From: Tessaracoccus timonensis
GTDB taxonomy: Bacteria > Actinomycetota > Actinomycetes > Propionibacteriales > Propionibacteriaceae
Direction of reading: 5' to 3'
DNA length: 64,000 bases
Assembly (NCBI RefSeq): GCF_900343145.1
Contig: NZ_LT996886.1
Span: 1,674,001-1,738,000 of the forward strand
In this document: piece after piece, positions 1 through 11,495 of the stretch
How the letters are laid out: the number at the start of each line of letters is the position of its first letter
How positions within the stretch are numbered: the first letter of the stretch is position 1
The notes under the pieces: model-generated
What the model was told of the DNA's origin: nothing
Seen by the model: the letters and a program-made list of their open reading frames with translations, nothing else
Database searches by the model: none
Translations under genes and position numbers: made by a program

Positions 1-377
1 AGCTCGCCGGGAGCCTTCGGCGTTGTTCCTTCCGCAGGTGTTGGCGCGTCGCCTGCCGTCGGCAGCGACTGTAATTGTAGGAAGTACGTCGATGTCGCGT
101 TCCCCACGGGCACGCCCTCGTTGAGCCGGTAATCGATGGTCTTGACACCGGGAGTGGCGCGCACGGCGGCGAGTTGCTCGTCGGTGATATTGACTTGCTT
201 GGCTGCGACGTCTGCCCCGTTCAAGTCCGCGGTGGCTACGGCTTCCGCGGTCGCTTTCATGATGCTGGTGCCGAGCAGCGTCGCTGACACGAAGCCCGTG
301 CCCAGCACGATGGCGATGCCCGCCAGCACGAGCTTGCCGACCGACGAACGCATCTGCGTGATTGCGAAGTGCCACAT
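1..377 (-). CDS. ABC transporter permease, N-terminal part (MacB/FtsX type)
   Basis: The first 125 codons of a permease that runs off the left edge of the window. It begins [15 protein letters not shown], has one hydrophobic segment at about residues 14-35, then a hydrophilic stretch expected outside the membrane, which is the usual amino end of MacB/FtsX-like permeases. The ATG (377-375) shares one base with the TGA of the upstream ATPase gene, so the two are translationally coupled and probably form one exporter. The frame stays open to base 1. The substrate cannot be told from the sequence. Confidence 0.7.
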   Translation of the reverse strand, partial: MWHFAITQMRSSVGKLVLAGIAIVLGTGFVSATLLGTSIMKATAEAVATADLNGADVAAKQVNITDEQLAAVRATPGVKTIDYRLNEGVPVGNATSTYFLQLQSLPTAGDAPTPAEGTTPKAPGE

Positions 378-1138
378 CATGCCACCTCGTCGGTGCGGAG
401 GAGATCGAGACTGGTGGAGACCGCTTCAGGCGTCGGGTCTTGGATTTCGCCAGCGATGCGCCCGTCGGCGAGGAGAAGGACGCGGCTCGCGTGCGCGGCG
501 GCGACGGCGTCGTGGGTCACCATGATGACGGTCTGCCCTAGCTCGCGCACGCTCGTGCGCAGGAAGGAGAGCACTTGACTTCCCGCGCGCGAGTCCAAGT
601 TGCCCGTGGGCTCGTCGGCGAAGATCACGTCGGGCTTGGTGATGAGCGCGCGTGCCACGGCGACGCGCTGCTGTTGCCCGCCGGAGAGTTCCGAGGGGAG
701 GTGCTCTAGACGGTCGCCGAGGTGCAGTAGATCGACGACCGTGGCGAACCACGCGTCGTCAGGTTTGGTGCCGGCGAGCTCGAAGGGCAGCAGGATGTTT
801 TGCTTCGCGGTGTACATCGGCAGCAGGTTGAACCCCTGGAACACGAAGCCGACGCGGTCGCGGCGCAGGAGCGTGACGTCGTTGTCTTTCAGGCTGGTGA
901 TCCACTTCCCCGCCAGCCAGACGAGGCCGGAGCTGGGGCGGTCGAGGCCGGCGAGCATGTGCATGAGCGTGGATTTGCCGGAGCCCGATGGCCCCATGAT
1001 CGCGGCGAACTCGCCGCGTTTGAACTGCACATCGACGCCGGCCAGCGCCTCAACCTGGGTGGCGCCTTCGCCGTAGATCTTTCTCAGATCGCGGGCGGCG
1101 GCCGCGACGTCGCGCAGCTCCTCGAATGACTCTTGCAT
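377..1138 (-). CDS. ABC transporter ATP-binding protein (LolD/MacB type)
   Basis: ATPase subunit of an exporter of the lipoprotein/macrolide/antimicrobial-peptide class; it should power the permease encoded just downstream. All nucleotide-binding elements are present: Walker [11 protein letters not shown]-loop (FQGFN), signature LSGGQQQR, Walker B VIFADEP followed by the D-loop, and the H-loop THD. Its length of 253 residues is normal. I chose the ATG at 1138; an in-frame TTG at 1156 would add six residues. It lies close to a two-component system (1347-3172), a pairing often seen when the kinase senses the exported compound, but here that link is only inferred. Confidence 0.88.
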   Translation of the reverse strand: MQESFEELRDVAAAARDLRKIYGEGATQVEALAGVDVQFKRGEFAAIMGPSGSGKSTLMHMLAGLDRPSSGLVWLAGKWITSLKDNDVTLLRRDRVGFVFQGFNLLPMYTAKQNILLPFELAGTKPDDAWFATVVDLLHLGDRLEHLPSELSGGQQQRVAVARALITKPDVIFADEPTGNLDSRAGSQVLSFLRTSVRELGQTVIMVTHDAVAAAHASRVLLLADGRIAGEIQDPTPEAVSTSLDLLRTDEVA

Positions 1139-1259
1139 GGTGCACTCGCTTTCCAATCTGGTTCCAATTTGGGTGACGCTACGAACGCTACGCAGCCCCC
1201 GCGCGGAAAGCGTCAGCCTGGAGGATGGTCTTGCACGTCATCCTGGGGGCTGACGGCGT

Positions 1260-1342
1260 TTGCGCGACTGAGCGCACACCAGATGGCAAAAACCGCCCCC
1301 AAACGGCCAAAATTGGCATCTAGAGTGCGCTCAGTCGCGCAA
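1260..1342. repeat. long palindromic element, 18-bp perfect arms
   Basis: Two perfect 18-bp inverted arms (1260-1277 and 1325-1342; left arm TTGCGCGACTGAGCGCAC) are separated by 47 bases that themselves hold a partial second stem (AGATG...CATCT). It sits between the ABC ATPase and the response regulator gene and ends 4 bases from the regulator's stop codon. There is no T-run, so it is not a textbook terminator. A second element of nearly the same total length and with a related core lies at 7813-7893, which suggests a dispersed repeat family. Confidence 0.8.
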
Positions 1343-1346
1343 GTCG

Positions 1347-2015
1347 TCAATGCCCAGGGGTGACCAGCCCGGTTTCGTACGCCACAACCACGGCCTGCAC
1401 GCGGTCGCGGGCGTCGAGCTTCATCAGGGTTCGCCCGACGTGTGTCTTCACCGTGGCCTCCGCGACGTACAACTCGGCGGCGATTTCCTGATTGCTGAGC
1501 CCACGGGCCATCAGCACGAGCACCTCGCGCTCGCGGTCGGTGAGCACGTCGAGCGCAGCGGGGGTGGCGCGTTCCTCGTCGGGGAGCATGCCGACGAGGT
1601 GGTCGAGGAGGCGTTTCGTCGACGACGGCGCCATCACCGCGTCGCCCGCATGGACGGTGCGGATGGCGCCCAGCATGACCTCGGGCGGGGTGTCTTTCAG
1701 GAGAAACCCCGACGCGCCCGCCTTGATAGCGCGCAGCACGTACTCGTCGAGGTCGAACGTGGTGAGGATGATGATTTTCGGTGTCGCGTCGCCTTCGGGG
1801 CGGGCAGCGAGCTGTTCGGTGGCGGTGATGCCGTCGACCCCAGGCATGCGCACATCCATGAGCACGACGTCGACATTCGCCGTCGGGATCTGCGCGACGG
1901 CCTCGGCGCCGTCGCTGCATTGCAGCACCACCTCGAGGTCGGGTTGGGAGTCGATCACCATGGCGAACCCGGCTCGGACGAGCTGTTGGTCATCGACGAG
2001 TGCGACGCGGATCAT
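1347..2015 (-). CDS. NarL/LuxR-family response regulator
   Basis: Two-component response regulator of 222 residues. The receiver domain (about 1-120) has the acidic pair D8/D9, the phospho-acceptor D54 in VVLMDVRMPG, and a conserved K near 104. A LuxR-type helix-turn-helix occupies about 150-215 (LTDREREVLVLMARGLSN...VKTHV). It is the partner of the histidine kinase encoded just upstream, whose stop codon overlaps its ATG by four bases. The target may be the neighbouring exporter, which is inference from position only. Confidence 0.93.
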   Translation of the reverse strand: MIRVALVDDQQLVRAGFAMVIDSQPDLEVVLQCSDGAEAVAQIPTANVDVVLMDVRMPGVDGITATEQLAARPEGDATPKIIILTTFDLDEYVLRAIKAGASGFLLKDTPPEVMLGAIRTVHAGDAVMAPSSTKRLLDHLVGMLPDEERATPAALDVLTDREREVLVLMARGLSNQEIAAELYVAEATVKTHVGRTLMKLDARDRVQAVVVAYETGLVTPGH

Positions 2016-3172
2016 GTGGACTCCTGAGCGTGGTCGGGGGAGAGAGGAAGGGTGAGTTTGACGCGGAACCCTCCGGTGGCTTTGGGGCCGGCGTGCAGGG
2101 TGCCGCCGAACAGGGCAGCGCGCTCGCGCATTCCGACGATTCCACTGCCGGCACCGTCGGAGAGCGCCGCCGCGCCGCGACCGTCGTCATCCACCTGCAA
2201 AGTGACGTCGGCGTCGGTGTAGCAAAGCATGACAGACATCTTTGCGCCCGGCCCGGCGTGTTTGAGCGCGTTGGTGAGGGCTTCTTGGCACACGCGCTGC
2301 AGGGTGACGTTCATTCCCGGCATCATGGGCCGGGGAGTGCCCATCGTGGTGTACGCCACGTCGATGCCGGTCGCCTTGACGCGAGCGATCACGTCGGCGA
2401 GGTCGTCGCTGGTGGGTTGGGGTGTGACGATGGCGACGTCGGCGTCGGCGGTGCGAAGCACGCCGAGGATGCGACGGATGTCGGCGAGCGCGTCCCGCCC
2501 GATCTCGGCTATCGTCTCCAACGACTTCGTGGCCTGTTCCGGGTTGGTCGCTGCCGCGTATCGGCCGCCGTCGGCCTGGGCGATGATGACGGCCAACGAA
2601 TGAGCGACGACGTCGTGCATCTCACGAGCGATCCGTGAGCGTTCCGCGGCGACTGCGAGTTCGGCGTCAGTGCTTTTGGCGGATTCCAAGGCGGCGATCC
2701 GTGCCTCGTCGGTGCGCTGCTGCGTGATTCCGCCGCGGCGCGCGAGCCCGAGCGCCCATGCCACACCGACGGCGAAGAGCGTGGGTAGGAAGTAGACGAT
2801 CACGCCGCTGGGGTTCCGTCCGGCGACGAGTACAGCGAATATGAAGGCGTCGATTCCGCCACCGGCGAGCCCTAGTCGGTTGGCCCAGGTGGGGCCGTGG
2901 GCAGTAACGGAGTACACGGAAAGCAGCACGACGAGGTTCATCGGGCCGGGCTCGATGCCCAGCAACACCTGGGCGAGCGAGAGCGTATAGATTGCGGCAG
3001 CCGACGGTGCAGGTGCGGCGCGGCGGAGGAGGACGAGACCTGCGTAGAGCAAGATGAACAATGGCAGCCACAAGGTGTGGGAATGCGACGGCGCCCATCC
3101 CCAGGTGATCATCCCCAGTGCGAATTGGCAGAGCGCGAGTACCACGTCGACGGTACGGACACGACTCAGCAT
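2012..3172 (-). CDS. sensor histidine kinase (HisKA_3 family)
   Basis: Membrane sensor kinase of 386 residues. About residues 8-150 contain four to five hydrophobic segments with no obvious extracellular domain. The dimerisation/phospho-acceptor helix reads RSRIAREMHDVVAHSL, with the His of the NarL-type EMHDVVAH motif, and the HATPase_c domain follows (QEALTNALKHA N-box, DDGRG and GIVGMRER G-boxes). It is the first gene of the kinase/regulator pair, overlapping the regulator by ATGA. Sensing is likely within the membrane, as in LiaS/DesK-like kinases; the signal is not evident. Confidence 0.92.
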   Translation of the reverse strand: MLSRVRTVDVVLALCQFALGMITWGWAPSHSHTLWLPLFILLYAGLVLLRRAAPAPSAAAIYTLSLAQVLLGIEPGPMNLVVLLSVYSVTAHGPTWANRLGLAGGGIDAFIFAVLVAGRNPSGVIVYFLPTLFAVGVAWALGLARRGGITQQRTDEARIAALESAKSTDAELAVAAERSRIAREMHDVVAHSLAVIIAQADGGRYAAATNPEQATKSLETIAEIGRDALADIRRILGVLRTADADVAIVTPQPTSDDLADVIARVKATGIDVAYTTMGTPRPMMPGMNVTLQRVCQEALTNALKHAGPGAKMSVMLCYTDADVTLQVDDDGRGAAALSDGAGSGIVGMRERAALFGGTLHAGPKATGGFRVKLTLPLSPDHAQEST

Positions 3173-3245
3173 GGTGTCAGCCTACGAGGCGATCCGAGAC
3201 GCCGCATCAGACCCCGGGTTGATCTAGGTGGGTGGGACTGCCGGT

Positions 3246-3386
3246 GATTGAGTAGCGAGCGGAGCTCGCGTATCGAAAACGGGTCGCTGCATCTCGATAC
3301 GGCGGCTGCGCCGCCTACTCGATGGTCGGGTGGGCGGAGACGTCGGCACCGGTGGTTGAGTAGCGCCGTAAACGCGTAGCGAAACC
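3246..3386. repeat. REP-like palindromic repeat cluster
   Basis: Three related units sit in the 224-bp gap between the kinase and ppa genes. Unit 1 (3246-3278) starts GATTGAGTAG and ends TATCGAAA around a GCGAGC/GCTCGC hairpin. Unit 2 (3291-3323) is an inverted relative, CTCGATAC...CTACTCGAT, around GGCGGC/GCCGCC. Unit 3 (3351-3386) again begins GGTTGAGTAG and ends CGAAACC. Such TTGAGTAG...TATCGAAA units recur in intergenic regions of many high-GC actinobacteria; function unknown. Confidence 0.75.
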
Positions 3387-3396
3387 CCGGGGAGCG

Positions 3397-3960
3397 TCAG
3401 GCCAGGTTGACGTGGTGGTGCTCGAAGGGTGTGCCCTTGGCGCGCTCGGTGGACCTGAGGACTTCCTGCTCCGCTTCCTTGCGACCCGTCCAGGTGGCAC
3501 CTTCGACGGATTTGCCGGGCTCCAAGTCTTTGTAGACGGAGAAGAAGTGCTCAATCTCGAGCAGCATGTATTCGGGCACGGAGTCGAGGTCGACGAGGTG
3601 CTTGCGGCGAGTGTCTGCCGTCGGCACGCACAGCACCTTGTCGTCGCCGCCCATCTCGTCGGTCATGCGGAACATCGCGATGGCGCGGCATTCAATAAGG
3701 CAGCCGGGGAACGTCGGGTCGCCGCCCACCACCATGGCGTCCAGCGGGTCGCCGTCCTCACCTAGGGTGCCCTCCACGAAGCCGTAGTCGTACGGGTACT
3801 GGGTGGAGGTGAACAGGGTGCGGTCGAGACGGATTCGTCCAGTGTTGTGGTCCATCTCGTACTTGTGTTTGGTGCCCTTGGGGATCTCCACCGTCACGTC
3901 GAACAGAACCTGATCGCCGGGCTCGATGGGTTCGAGAGATGCGTGAATGTCTTGGCTCAC
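3397..3960 (-). CDS. ppa: inorganic pyrophosphatase (family I)
   Basis: Cytoplasmic enzyme that hydrolyses pyrophosphate to orthophosphate and drives biosynthetic reactions forward. The family I signature is complete: [14 protein letters not shown] near the start, [11 protein letters not shown], and the metal-binding [11 protein letters not shown]. Its 187 residues are slightly longer than the usual 160-175. The start is GTG at 3960, with GGAG nine bases upstream. It is divergent from dacB, with 62 bases between the starts. Confidence 0.95.
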   Translation of the reverse strand: MSQDIHASLEPIEPGDQVLFDVTVEIPKGTKHKYEMDHNTGRIRLDRTLFTSTQYPYDYGFVEGTLGEDGDPLDAMVVGGDPTFPGCLIECRAIAMFRMTDEMGGDDKVLCVPTADTRRKHLVDLDSVPEYMLLEIEHFFSVYKDLEPGKSVEGATWTGRKEAEQEVLRSTERAKGTPFEHHHVNLA

Positions 3961-4022
3961 GACCGGGGCTCCTAAGATGATCGGTGTTACTTGCAGGTCA
4001 CAATACCCTGTCGGAGGTGGGA

Positions 4023-5444
4023 GTGCCGAAGTCTCGGACAGCGCAGTGGGTCGCCGTCGGTATCGTGCTCGTGTTGGTGCCCAGCCTCACGCTCACCGTA
4101 CTCGCCTTGCGAGGCCGCATCGCCACCGCCGTCGGCCTCGACCGCCCCGCGGCATCCCCGACGGTGCCCCCCTCGGTATTCGAGGCTCCCTCCGCAGCGC
4201 CGACACCGCCCAGCGTCGGCGACCTCCAACCACCCGCAGCCATCGCGACGCCGGGCCGCGCCCCGTCGAAACAACAGCTCGCCCAACGCCTCGCTCAGCT
4301 GGACACCTCCAAGCTCGCAACGCCCGACGGGAAACCCGCCGTGATCTCGTGGGAGCTGCTCGACGGGGTGTCCGGGCAAGCGATCGCCTCACGCGACTCC
4401 CACCGGATGCTGATCCCCGCATCGAACACCAAAACGCTGACCATCACGTCGGTGCTCAACGCCTTCGATGGCGGGGAGACTTTCGCCACTACCGTCACCC
4501 AGCCCAGCCCGGGCACCATCGTGTTGGTGGGCGGGGGTGACCCGCTCCTGGCAAGCGAACCCGCACAACCAGGCACGTACCCCCAGCCGCCGTCGCTTCG
4601 GAGCCTGGCCCAGCAGACTGCGAAGGCGCTGCGCGCCGCGGGAACCACCAGCGTCACGCTGGGCTACGACGCGTCCTACTTTCCAGATTCCGGCTGGGCA
4701 ACAACATGGTCCGCGAACTACCGCGACCAGGTAACCCCCATCAGCGCGTTGTGGGCCGACGAGGGGAAGGTCAACGGAGCACGTCAAGCCGATCCTGCTG
4801 CCGCGGCCGCCGCCATCTTCGCTCGCCAACTCGGTGAAGAAGGCATCCAAGTGAGCGGCGCACCCGCCGTTGCCAAGGGCACGGGAGAGGAGGTCGCCAG
4901 CGTCGAATCGCTGCCCGTGCACGCACTCACCCAACAGGCGATGCTGCGCTCCAACAACTCATTCACCGAAGTGCTTGGCTTCCAACTGGCCAAACACACA
5001 GGCCACCCGGCTACATTCGCGGGCTCCACCGCCGCCATCCAGCAACAGCTCACCAAACTCGGCATCTGGGAGCAAGGCGCCCATCTCGACGACGCGTCGG
5101 GGCTCTCGCGCAGCAACCGCGTATCGGCGACGATGCTCGCGCGCGCCAACCACCACATCATCACCGACGCCTGCCTCACCGCCGTCATGGATGGCCTGCC
5201 CGTCGCGGGGGTCACAGGGACGCTGCGCGAACGCTTCACCGACGAGGTCAGCGCCCCCGCGCGAGGCGTCGCCCGCGCGAAAACCGGCACGTTGAGCCTA
5301 GTGTCCTCCCTCAGCGGCTACACCATCACTGCCGACGGGTCGCTCGTCGTCTTCGCCATCGTGCTCAACGGACAGGTCGACGGGTGGGCCGCGAAGGTGC
5401 TGGAAGACCAAGTGGTCGGCACGGTCACAGGGTGCGGTTGCTGA
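4023..5444 (+). CDS. dacB: D-alanyl-D-alanine carboxypeptidase/endopeptidase (PBP4 family)
   Basis: Class C penicillin-binding protein that trims or cleaves peptidoglycan peptides outside the membrane. The serine-peptidase motifs are in order: S-x-x-K in PASNTK, S-x-N in RSNNS, and KTG in AKTGTL. A single hydrophobic segment at about residues 8-30 anchors or exports it. I place the start at GTG 4023, with GGAGG five bases upstream; an in-frame GTG at 3984 would add 13 unlikely residues. It is 473 residues long. Its stop overlaps the start of the next gene by one base (TGATG). Confidence 0.93.
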   Translation: MPKSRTAQWVAVGIVLVLVPSLTLTVLALRGRIATAVGLDRPAASPTVPPSVFEAPSAAPTPPSVGDLQPPAAIATPGRAPSKQQLAQRLAQLDTSKLATPDGKPAVISWELLDGVSGQAIASRDSHRMLIPASNTKTLTITSVLNAFDGGETFATTVTQPSPGTIVLVGGGDPLLASEPAQPGTYPQPPSLRSLAQQTAKALRAAGTTSVTLGYDASYFPDSGWATTWSANYRDQVTPISALWADEGKVNGARQADPAAAAAAIFARQLGEEGIQVSGAPAVAKGTGEEVASVESLPVHALTQQAMLRSNNSFTEVLGFQLAKHTGHPATFAGSTAAIQQQLTKLGIWEQGAHLDDASGLSRSNRVSATMLARANHHIITDACLTAVMDGLPVAGVTGTLRERFTDEVSAPARGVARAKTGTLSLVSSLSGYTITADGSLVVFAIVLNGQVDGWAAKVLEDQVVGTVTGCGC

Positions 5445-6334
5445 TGGACGCCGCGCCAGAACTCCACTGGGCAACCGCCCGCGCCGTCGCCAAGCTGGGC
5501 CGAGGTGACCTGCCCGCCGTTTCGCGCCCGGAGGCGCACCGCTACGTCGCCAGCGTGCGGCGCCGCGCGCGCGAGGCCGCCGAGCTAGCGGCGACGGCGA
5601 TGCAAGTTCCCGCCCGTGGTGCGTCCAACATCCGTGTCGTAGATCGCGACGGTTGGGTCGTCGCCGCCACCAACGTCGCACAGGCAGCCATCGACTGGGT
5701 GGGGTGGCTCCGTCGTTCCCCGACACTCTGGCGCGCCCTCACCGCGCGCGTGCTGGGCGTGGGCGTGGGCGTGGGGCTAGGCATCGGATCGCGGTGGATG
5801 CTTGGCCAATACGACGCCTTCTCAGGCAGCCGAAGCCTCTACCTTGTCGCCCCGAATTTGTGGCGCATGCAGCACCAATACGGCTTCGACGAGCGCTCGT
5901 TCCTACTGTGGGTGGCCGCCCACGAACAGGCCCACGCGCTGCAATTCGACCGTGCGCCATGGCTCACCGGCTACCTCGGTGAGTTGGTGGGCGATGCTGG
6001 TGGCAGGGCATCGATCAACCGCATCATCGCCACCATGACCTTCCTCGAAGGGCACGCTGACTACGTCTCCGACCGCACGGGGCGCATCCGCCACGTGCAG
6101 CGTATGCGCCGGGTGCTCGAGCGCTCACGGCCCCAGCGCGGGGGCGGGCTACTCGACAAAGGCACCCAATACGCGCAGGGGCGCCAGTTCTGCCTCAAGG
6201 TGCAGCAGATGCACGCCGACGACGGCCCCAGCCAGCCGAATCCGCTCGATGCCGCATTCGACGCCGCGGAGAACCTCCCGACGCGCGAGGAGATCGCAAA
6301 CCCTGCGCTGTGGTATCGGAGGGTGCATGGCTAG
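5444..6334 (+). CDS. zincin-like metalloprotease-like protein (TIGR03624/PF10103 family)
   Basis: Protein of 296 residues with the zinc-metallopeptidase motif AAHEQAHALQFD (HExxH form HEQAH) near residue 165 and a downstream EGHADY acidic segment. The family is called coenzyme F420 biosynthesis-associated in databases only because of its phylogenetic distribution; no substrate is known. One hydrophobic stretch with G/V repeats lies near residue 105. The ATG at 5444 overlaps the dacB stop by one base, and its own end overlaps tilS by eight bases, so dacB, this gene and tilS are probably co-transcribed. Confidence 0.82.
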   Translation: MDAAPELHWATARAVAKLGRGDLPAVSRPEAHRYVASVRRRAREAAELAATAMQVPARGASNIRVVDRDGWVVAATNVAQAAIDWVGWLRRSPTLWRALTARVLGVGVGVGLGIGSRWMLGQYDAFSGSRSLYLVAPNLWRMQHQYGFDERSFLLWVAAHEQAHALQFDRAPWLTGYLGELVGDAGGRASINRIIATMTFLEGHADYVSDRTGRIRHVQRMRRVLERSRPQRGGGLLDKGTQYAQGRQFCLKVQQMHADDGPSQPNPLDAAFDAAENLPTREEIANPALWYRRVHG

Positions 6335-7244
6335 GCGCGAACTCGGCCCGGCGTCGCTGGAGGTGGCCCGCGCCGTCGCTCAGATGTGGCCGGGTGGCGA
6401 TGTCGTCGTGGCGTGCTCCGGCGGCGCCGACTCCATGGCGCTCACGCTGGGGGCCGCGTGGGCGGCGCGACGCGGCGGGGGAGCACCCCTCGCTGTCGTC
6501 GTGGACCACCAGCTGCAACCAGGCTCCGACGAGGTCGCCCGCCAGGTGGAGGAGCAACTGGCCTGCCACAGCATCGATGCGCGCACGGTGCGGGTCACCG
6601 TCGAACCCGGCGCCGACGGCCTCGAGGCGGCCGCCCGCGACGTCCGTTACGCGGCACTGGAAGCATTCGGGCGCCCGGTACTGCTCGGGCATACCCTCGA
6701 CGACCAGGCCGAACAGGTGTTCCTCGGCCTCATGCGCGGATCCGGGACGCGCGCTGTCGCCGGGATGCCCGCCCGACGCGGCCCGTTCCTGCGCCCGTTG
6801 CTCGGCCTCCGCCGCGCCACCACGGAGCAGGCCTGCGCGGAGTGGGGCGTCACCCCGTGGCACGACCCGATGAACGACGATTTCTCCTTCATGCGGGTGC
6901 GCGTGCGCCGTGCGCTCGCCGGGCTGGAGGAGATCGTCGGGAGGGATCTCGCGCCCAACCTCGCGCGGACGGCGTCGCTGGCCAGAGCCGACGCCGACGC
7001 CCTCGACGCGCTCGTCGACCCCCCGGCCACGCCGACGTTGATCGTCGACGACATCTGCGAGCTCCCCGACGCCCTGCGCTGGAGGCTCCTGAAAGCGTGG
7101 CTTGAAGCGCAGGGCGCGCAGCCGGCGATGGTGCACGTGTTGTCCGTCGACGCGCTCATCACATCGTGGCGAGGGCAAGGCCCCATCGACGTTCCGGGAG
7201 GCAGGGTGCAGCGTGCCGAGAACGAGCTCAGATTGGTAGGGTGA
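6327..7244 (+). CDS. tilS: tRNA(Ile)-lysidine synthetase
   Basis: Modifies the wobble cytidine of tRNA-Ile(CAU) to lysidine, using ATP and lysine, so that AUA is read as isoleucine. The N-type ATP-pyrophosphatase loop is clear: CSGGADSMALTL near residue 32. HTLDDQAEQVFLGLMRGSG follows, the second family signature. It has 305 residues, the short actinobacterial form. The start is ATG 6327, with GGAGGG three to four bases upstream. It overlaps the preceding gene by eight bases and precedes hpt, the conserved tilS-hpt-ftsH order. Confidence 0.95.
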   Translation: MARRELGPASLEVARAVAQMWPGGDVVVACSGGADSMALTLGAAWAARRGGGAPLAVVVDHQLQPGSDEVARQVEEQLACHSIDARTVRVTVEPGADGLEAAARDVRYAALEAFGRPVLLGHTLDDQAEQVFLGLMRGSGTRAVAGMPARRGPFLRPLLGLRRATTEQACAEWGVTPWHDPMNDDFSFMRVRVRRALAGLEEIVGRDLAPNLARTASLARADADALDALVDPPATPTLIVDDICELPDALRWRLLKAWLEAQGAQPAMVHVLSVDALITSWRGQGPIDVPGGRVQRAENELRLVG

Positions 7245-7250
7245 GGAAAC

Positions 7251-7802
7251 GTGGATGCTGCCGATATTGCTGAAGACCTCGAGCGCGTGCTTTACACCTC
7301 CGACCAGATCGCTGAGCGCATCGCGGAGATAGCCGCCCAAATCGATGCTGACTACGAGGGGAAGGACATCCTCCTCGTTGGAGTGCTGAACGGCGCGGTC
7401 ATGGTGATGTCAGACCTGCAGCGCGCCATGAAGAGCCACGTCCAGATGGACTGGATGGCCGTCTCCTCCTACGGCGCGGGCACCCAGTCGAGCGGCGTGG
7501 TGCGCATTCTGAAAGACCTCTCACAGGATCTCGAAGGCCGGCACGTCATCGTCGTGGAAGACATCATTGACACCGGACTCACGCTCAGCTACCTCATCAA
7601 CTACCTCGCCTCGCGCGGCCCGGCGAGCATCGAGATCATGACGATGTTCCGTAAGCCCGACGCGGCCAAGATCGATGTGCCCGTGAAGTACGTCGGCTTC
7701 GACATCCCCAACGAGTTCGTCGTCGGCTTCGGTCTGGACTTCGCCGAGAAGTACCGCAACCTGCGCGACGTCGGCACACTGAAGCCTGAGATCTACAGCT
7801 GA
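7251..7802 (+). CDS. hpt: hypoxanthine phosphoribosyltransferase
   Basis: Purine salvage enzyme that converts hypoxanthine or guanine plus PRPP to IMP or GMP. The PRPP-binding loop reads VIVVEDIIDTGLTL (about residues 99-112), and KYVGFDIPNEFVVGFGLDFAEKYR near the end is typical of this family. It has 183 residues, full length. The start is GTG 7251, with GTGAGG just upstream. It lies six bases after tilS. Confidence 0.95.
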   Translation: MDAADIAEDLERVLYTSDQIAERIAEIAAQIDADYEGKDILLVGVLNGAVMVMSDLQRAMKSHVQMDWMAVSSYGAGTQSSGVVRILKDLSQDLEGRHVIVVEDIIDTGLTLSYLINYLASRGPASIEIMTMFRKPDAAKIDVPVKYVGFDIPNEFVVGFGLDFAEKYRNLRDVGTLKPEIYS

Positions 7803-7812
7803 TCCGCCGATA

Positions 7813-7893
7813 CCTAACCCGATATCCACATTCGTTTCGGCGCAGGGGCCGATTTGGCTGGTTTCGGCAAACGAATGTGGATATCGGGTTAGG
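7813..7893. repeat. long palindromic element, 25-bp perfect arms
   Basis: Perfect 25-bp inverted arms (7813-7837 and 7869-7893; the left arm begins CCTAACCCGATATCC) flank a 31-base core. It occupies most of the 176-bp hpt-ftsH gap. The reverse complement of the core contains GCCAAATCGGCC, resembling CCCAAACGGCC in the core of the 1260-1342 element, and the total lengths (81 and 83 bp) match, while the arms are unrelated. It could form a very stable hairpin in RNA or a cruciform in DNA. It lacks a following T-run. Confidence 0.85.
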
Positions 7894-7978
7894 AGCGCAG
7901 TTGGACCTCCCTAGCTTCGGGGATGCATCTTTGGCGCGCGCTGGTAGGCTTCGGCTTGCTGTTTTTCGTCTTTACTGA

Positions 7979-10083
<2,105 letters not shown>

Positions 10084-10087
<4 letters not shown>

Positions 10088-10650
10088 GCGTCGATCAACC
10101 GCGCATCGAAGCCGCGGTGCGCGAGATTCTGCTCGCCATCGGCGACGACCCTGACCGCGACGGCTTGCGCGACACCCCACAGCGCGTCGCCCGATCGTAC
10201 GCCGAGCTGTTCGCCGGCCTCAGCCAAGATCCGGCAGATGTGATCGGCACAACCTTCGACGTATCCCACGAGGAACTCGTGCTAGTGAAAGACATCGAGG
10301 TGGCGAGCTGCTGCGAGCATCACCTGTTGCCATTTACTGGCGTGGCCCACGTCGGGTACATCCCCCAGAAGGGCGGCCGTGTAGCGGGGCTGTCCAAGAT
10401 TGCGCGCCTCGTCGACATCTACGCCCGCCGCCCGCAGGTCCAGGAACGCCTCACCACCCAGATCGCTGAGGCCATGGTGGAGCAACTGCACGCGCGCGGG
10501 GTGATCGTCGTGGTGGAAGCGGAGCACTCCTGCATGACGCTTCGAGGCGTGCGCAAGCCGGGCTCGAAAACAGTGACGAGCGCGGTGCGCGGCGTCCTGC
10601 GCGACAGCGCCACCCGTGCGGAGGCAATGGGCCTCATCCTGGGGCGCTGA
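10084..10650 (+). CDS. folE: GTP cyclohydrolase I
   Basis: First enzyme of tetrahydrofolate synthesis, making 7,8-dihydroneopterin triphosphate from GTP. The zinc and active-site segment [15 protein letters not shown] and the C-terminal [13 protein letters not shown] are canonical, so it is a zinc-dependent type IA enzyme. The start GTG 10084 overlaps the ftsH stop (GTGA), giving 188 residues, the normal length. It heads a folE-folP-folB-folK run. Confidence 0.96.
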
Positions 10651-10652
10651 GC

Positions 10653-11453
10653 ATGCAGACACTCATCATGGGGGTGCTCAACGTCACACCCGACTCTTTC
10701 TCCGACGGCGGCCGCTGGGCCAACCCGGACGCCGCCTGCGAGCACGCCCACGAACTCGTCGCCCAGGGCGCGAGCATCATCGACGTGGGCGGGGAATCCA
10801 CCCGCCCAGGCGCGGCTCGCGTCGACGCCGACGAGGAACTGCGACGGGTGCTCCCCGTCGTCGAACGCCTTGCGACAGCAGGCATCACCGTCTCGGTCGA
10901 CACCATGCGCGCCACGACTGCCCGCGCGGTGATAGACGCCGGGGCTGCCATCGTCAACGACGTCTCCGGTGGGCTCGCCGACCCCGACATGTTCGCGACG
11001 GTCGCTGTCTCCGACGCCTGCTACATCTTGCAGCACTGGCGCGGGCATTCCGACGTGATGAACTCGCTCGCGAACTACACCGACGTCCGTGCGGAGGTGC
11101 TCGGCGAGACGCTCGCGCGCCGCGACGCCGCCGTCGCCGCCGGGATCCGTGCCTCGCGCATCATTCTCGACCCGGGGCTCGGCTTCGCGAAGTCCAGTGA
11201 CGATAACTGGCAGATCCTGAACGACCTCCCCGCGTGGCGAGCCACCGGGCATCGCATCCTCGTCGGCGCCTCCCGCAAACGCTTCCTCGCCGAGGCTCAG
11301 GATCGCGACGTCGCCACCGCCGCAGTGACCACCTGGTGCGCGGCCCACGGCGTCTGGGCAGTGCGCACACACGAGGTGCCCATGCAGCGTGACGCGATCA
11401 TCGTCGGAAGCCACCTTCGCCCTGACGCTGCCGAGCTTCGCCCGCTCGGGTAG
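10653..11453 (+). CDS. folP: dihydropteroate synthase
   Basis: Condenses dihydropterin pyrophosphate with p-aminobenzoate; the target of sulfonamides. The family signatures are MGVLNVTPDSFSDGG at the amino end, DVGGESTRPGA near residue 45, and DPGLGFAKS near 175; the final basic-pocket motif appears as GASRKRFL. It has 266 residues, full length. The ATG is three bases after the folE stop. Confidence 0.96.
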   Translation: MQTLIMGVLNVTPDSFSDGGRWANPDAACEHAHELVAQGASIIDVGGESTRPGAARVDADEELRRVLPVVERLATAGITVSVDTMRATTARAVIDAGAAIVNDVSGGLADPDMFATVAVSDACYILQHWRGHSDVMNSLANYTDVRAEVLGETLARRDAAVAAGIRASRIILDPGLGFAKSSDDNWQILNDLPAWRATGHRILVGASRKRFLAEAQDRDVATAAVTTWCAAHGVWAVRTHEVPMQRDAIIVGSHLRPDAAELRPLG

Positions 11454-11495
11454 TATCCACAACGTCACAGTGACCAACGAGCAAGGTGAGGAACC

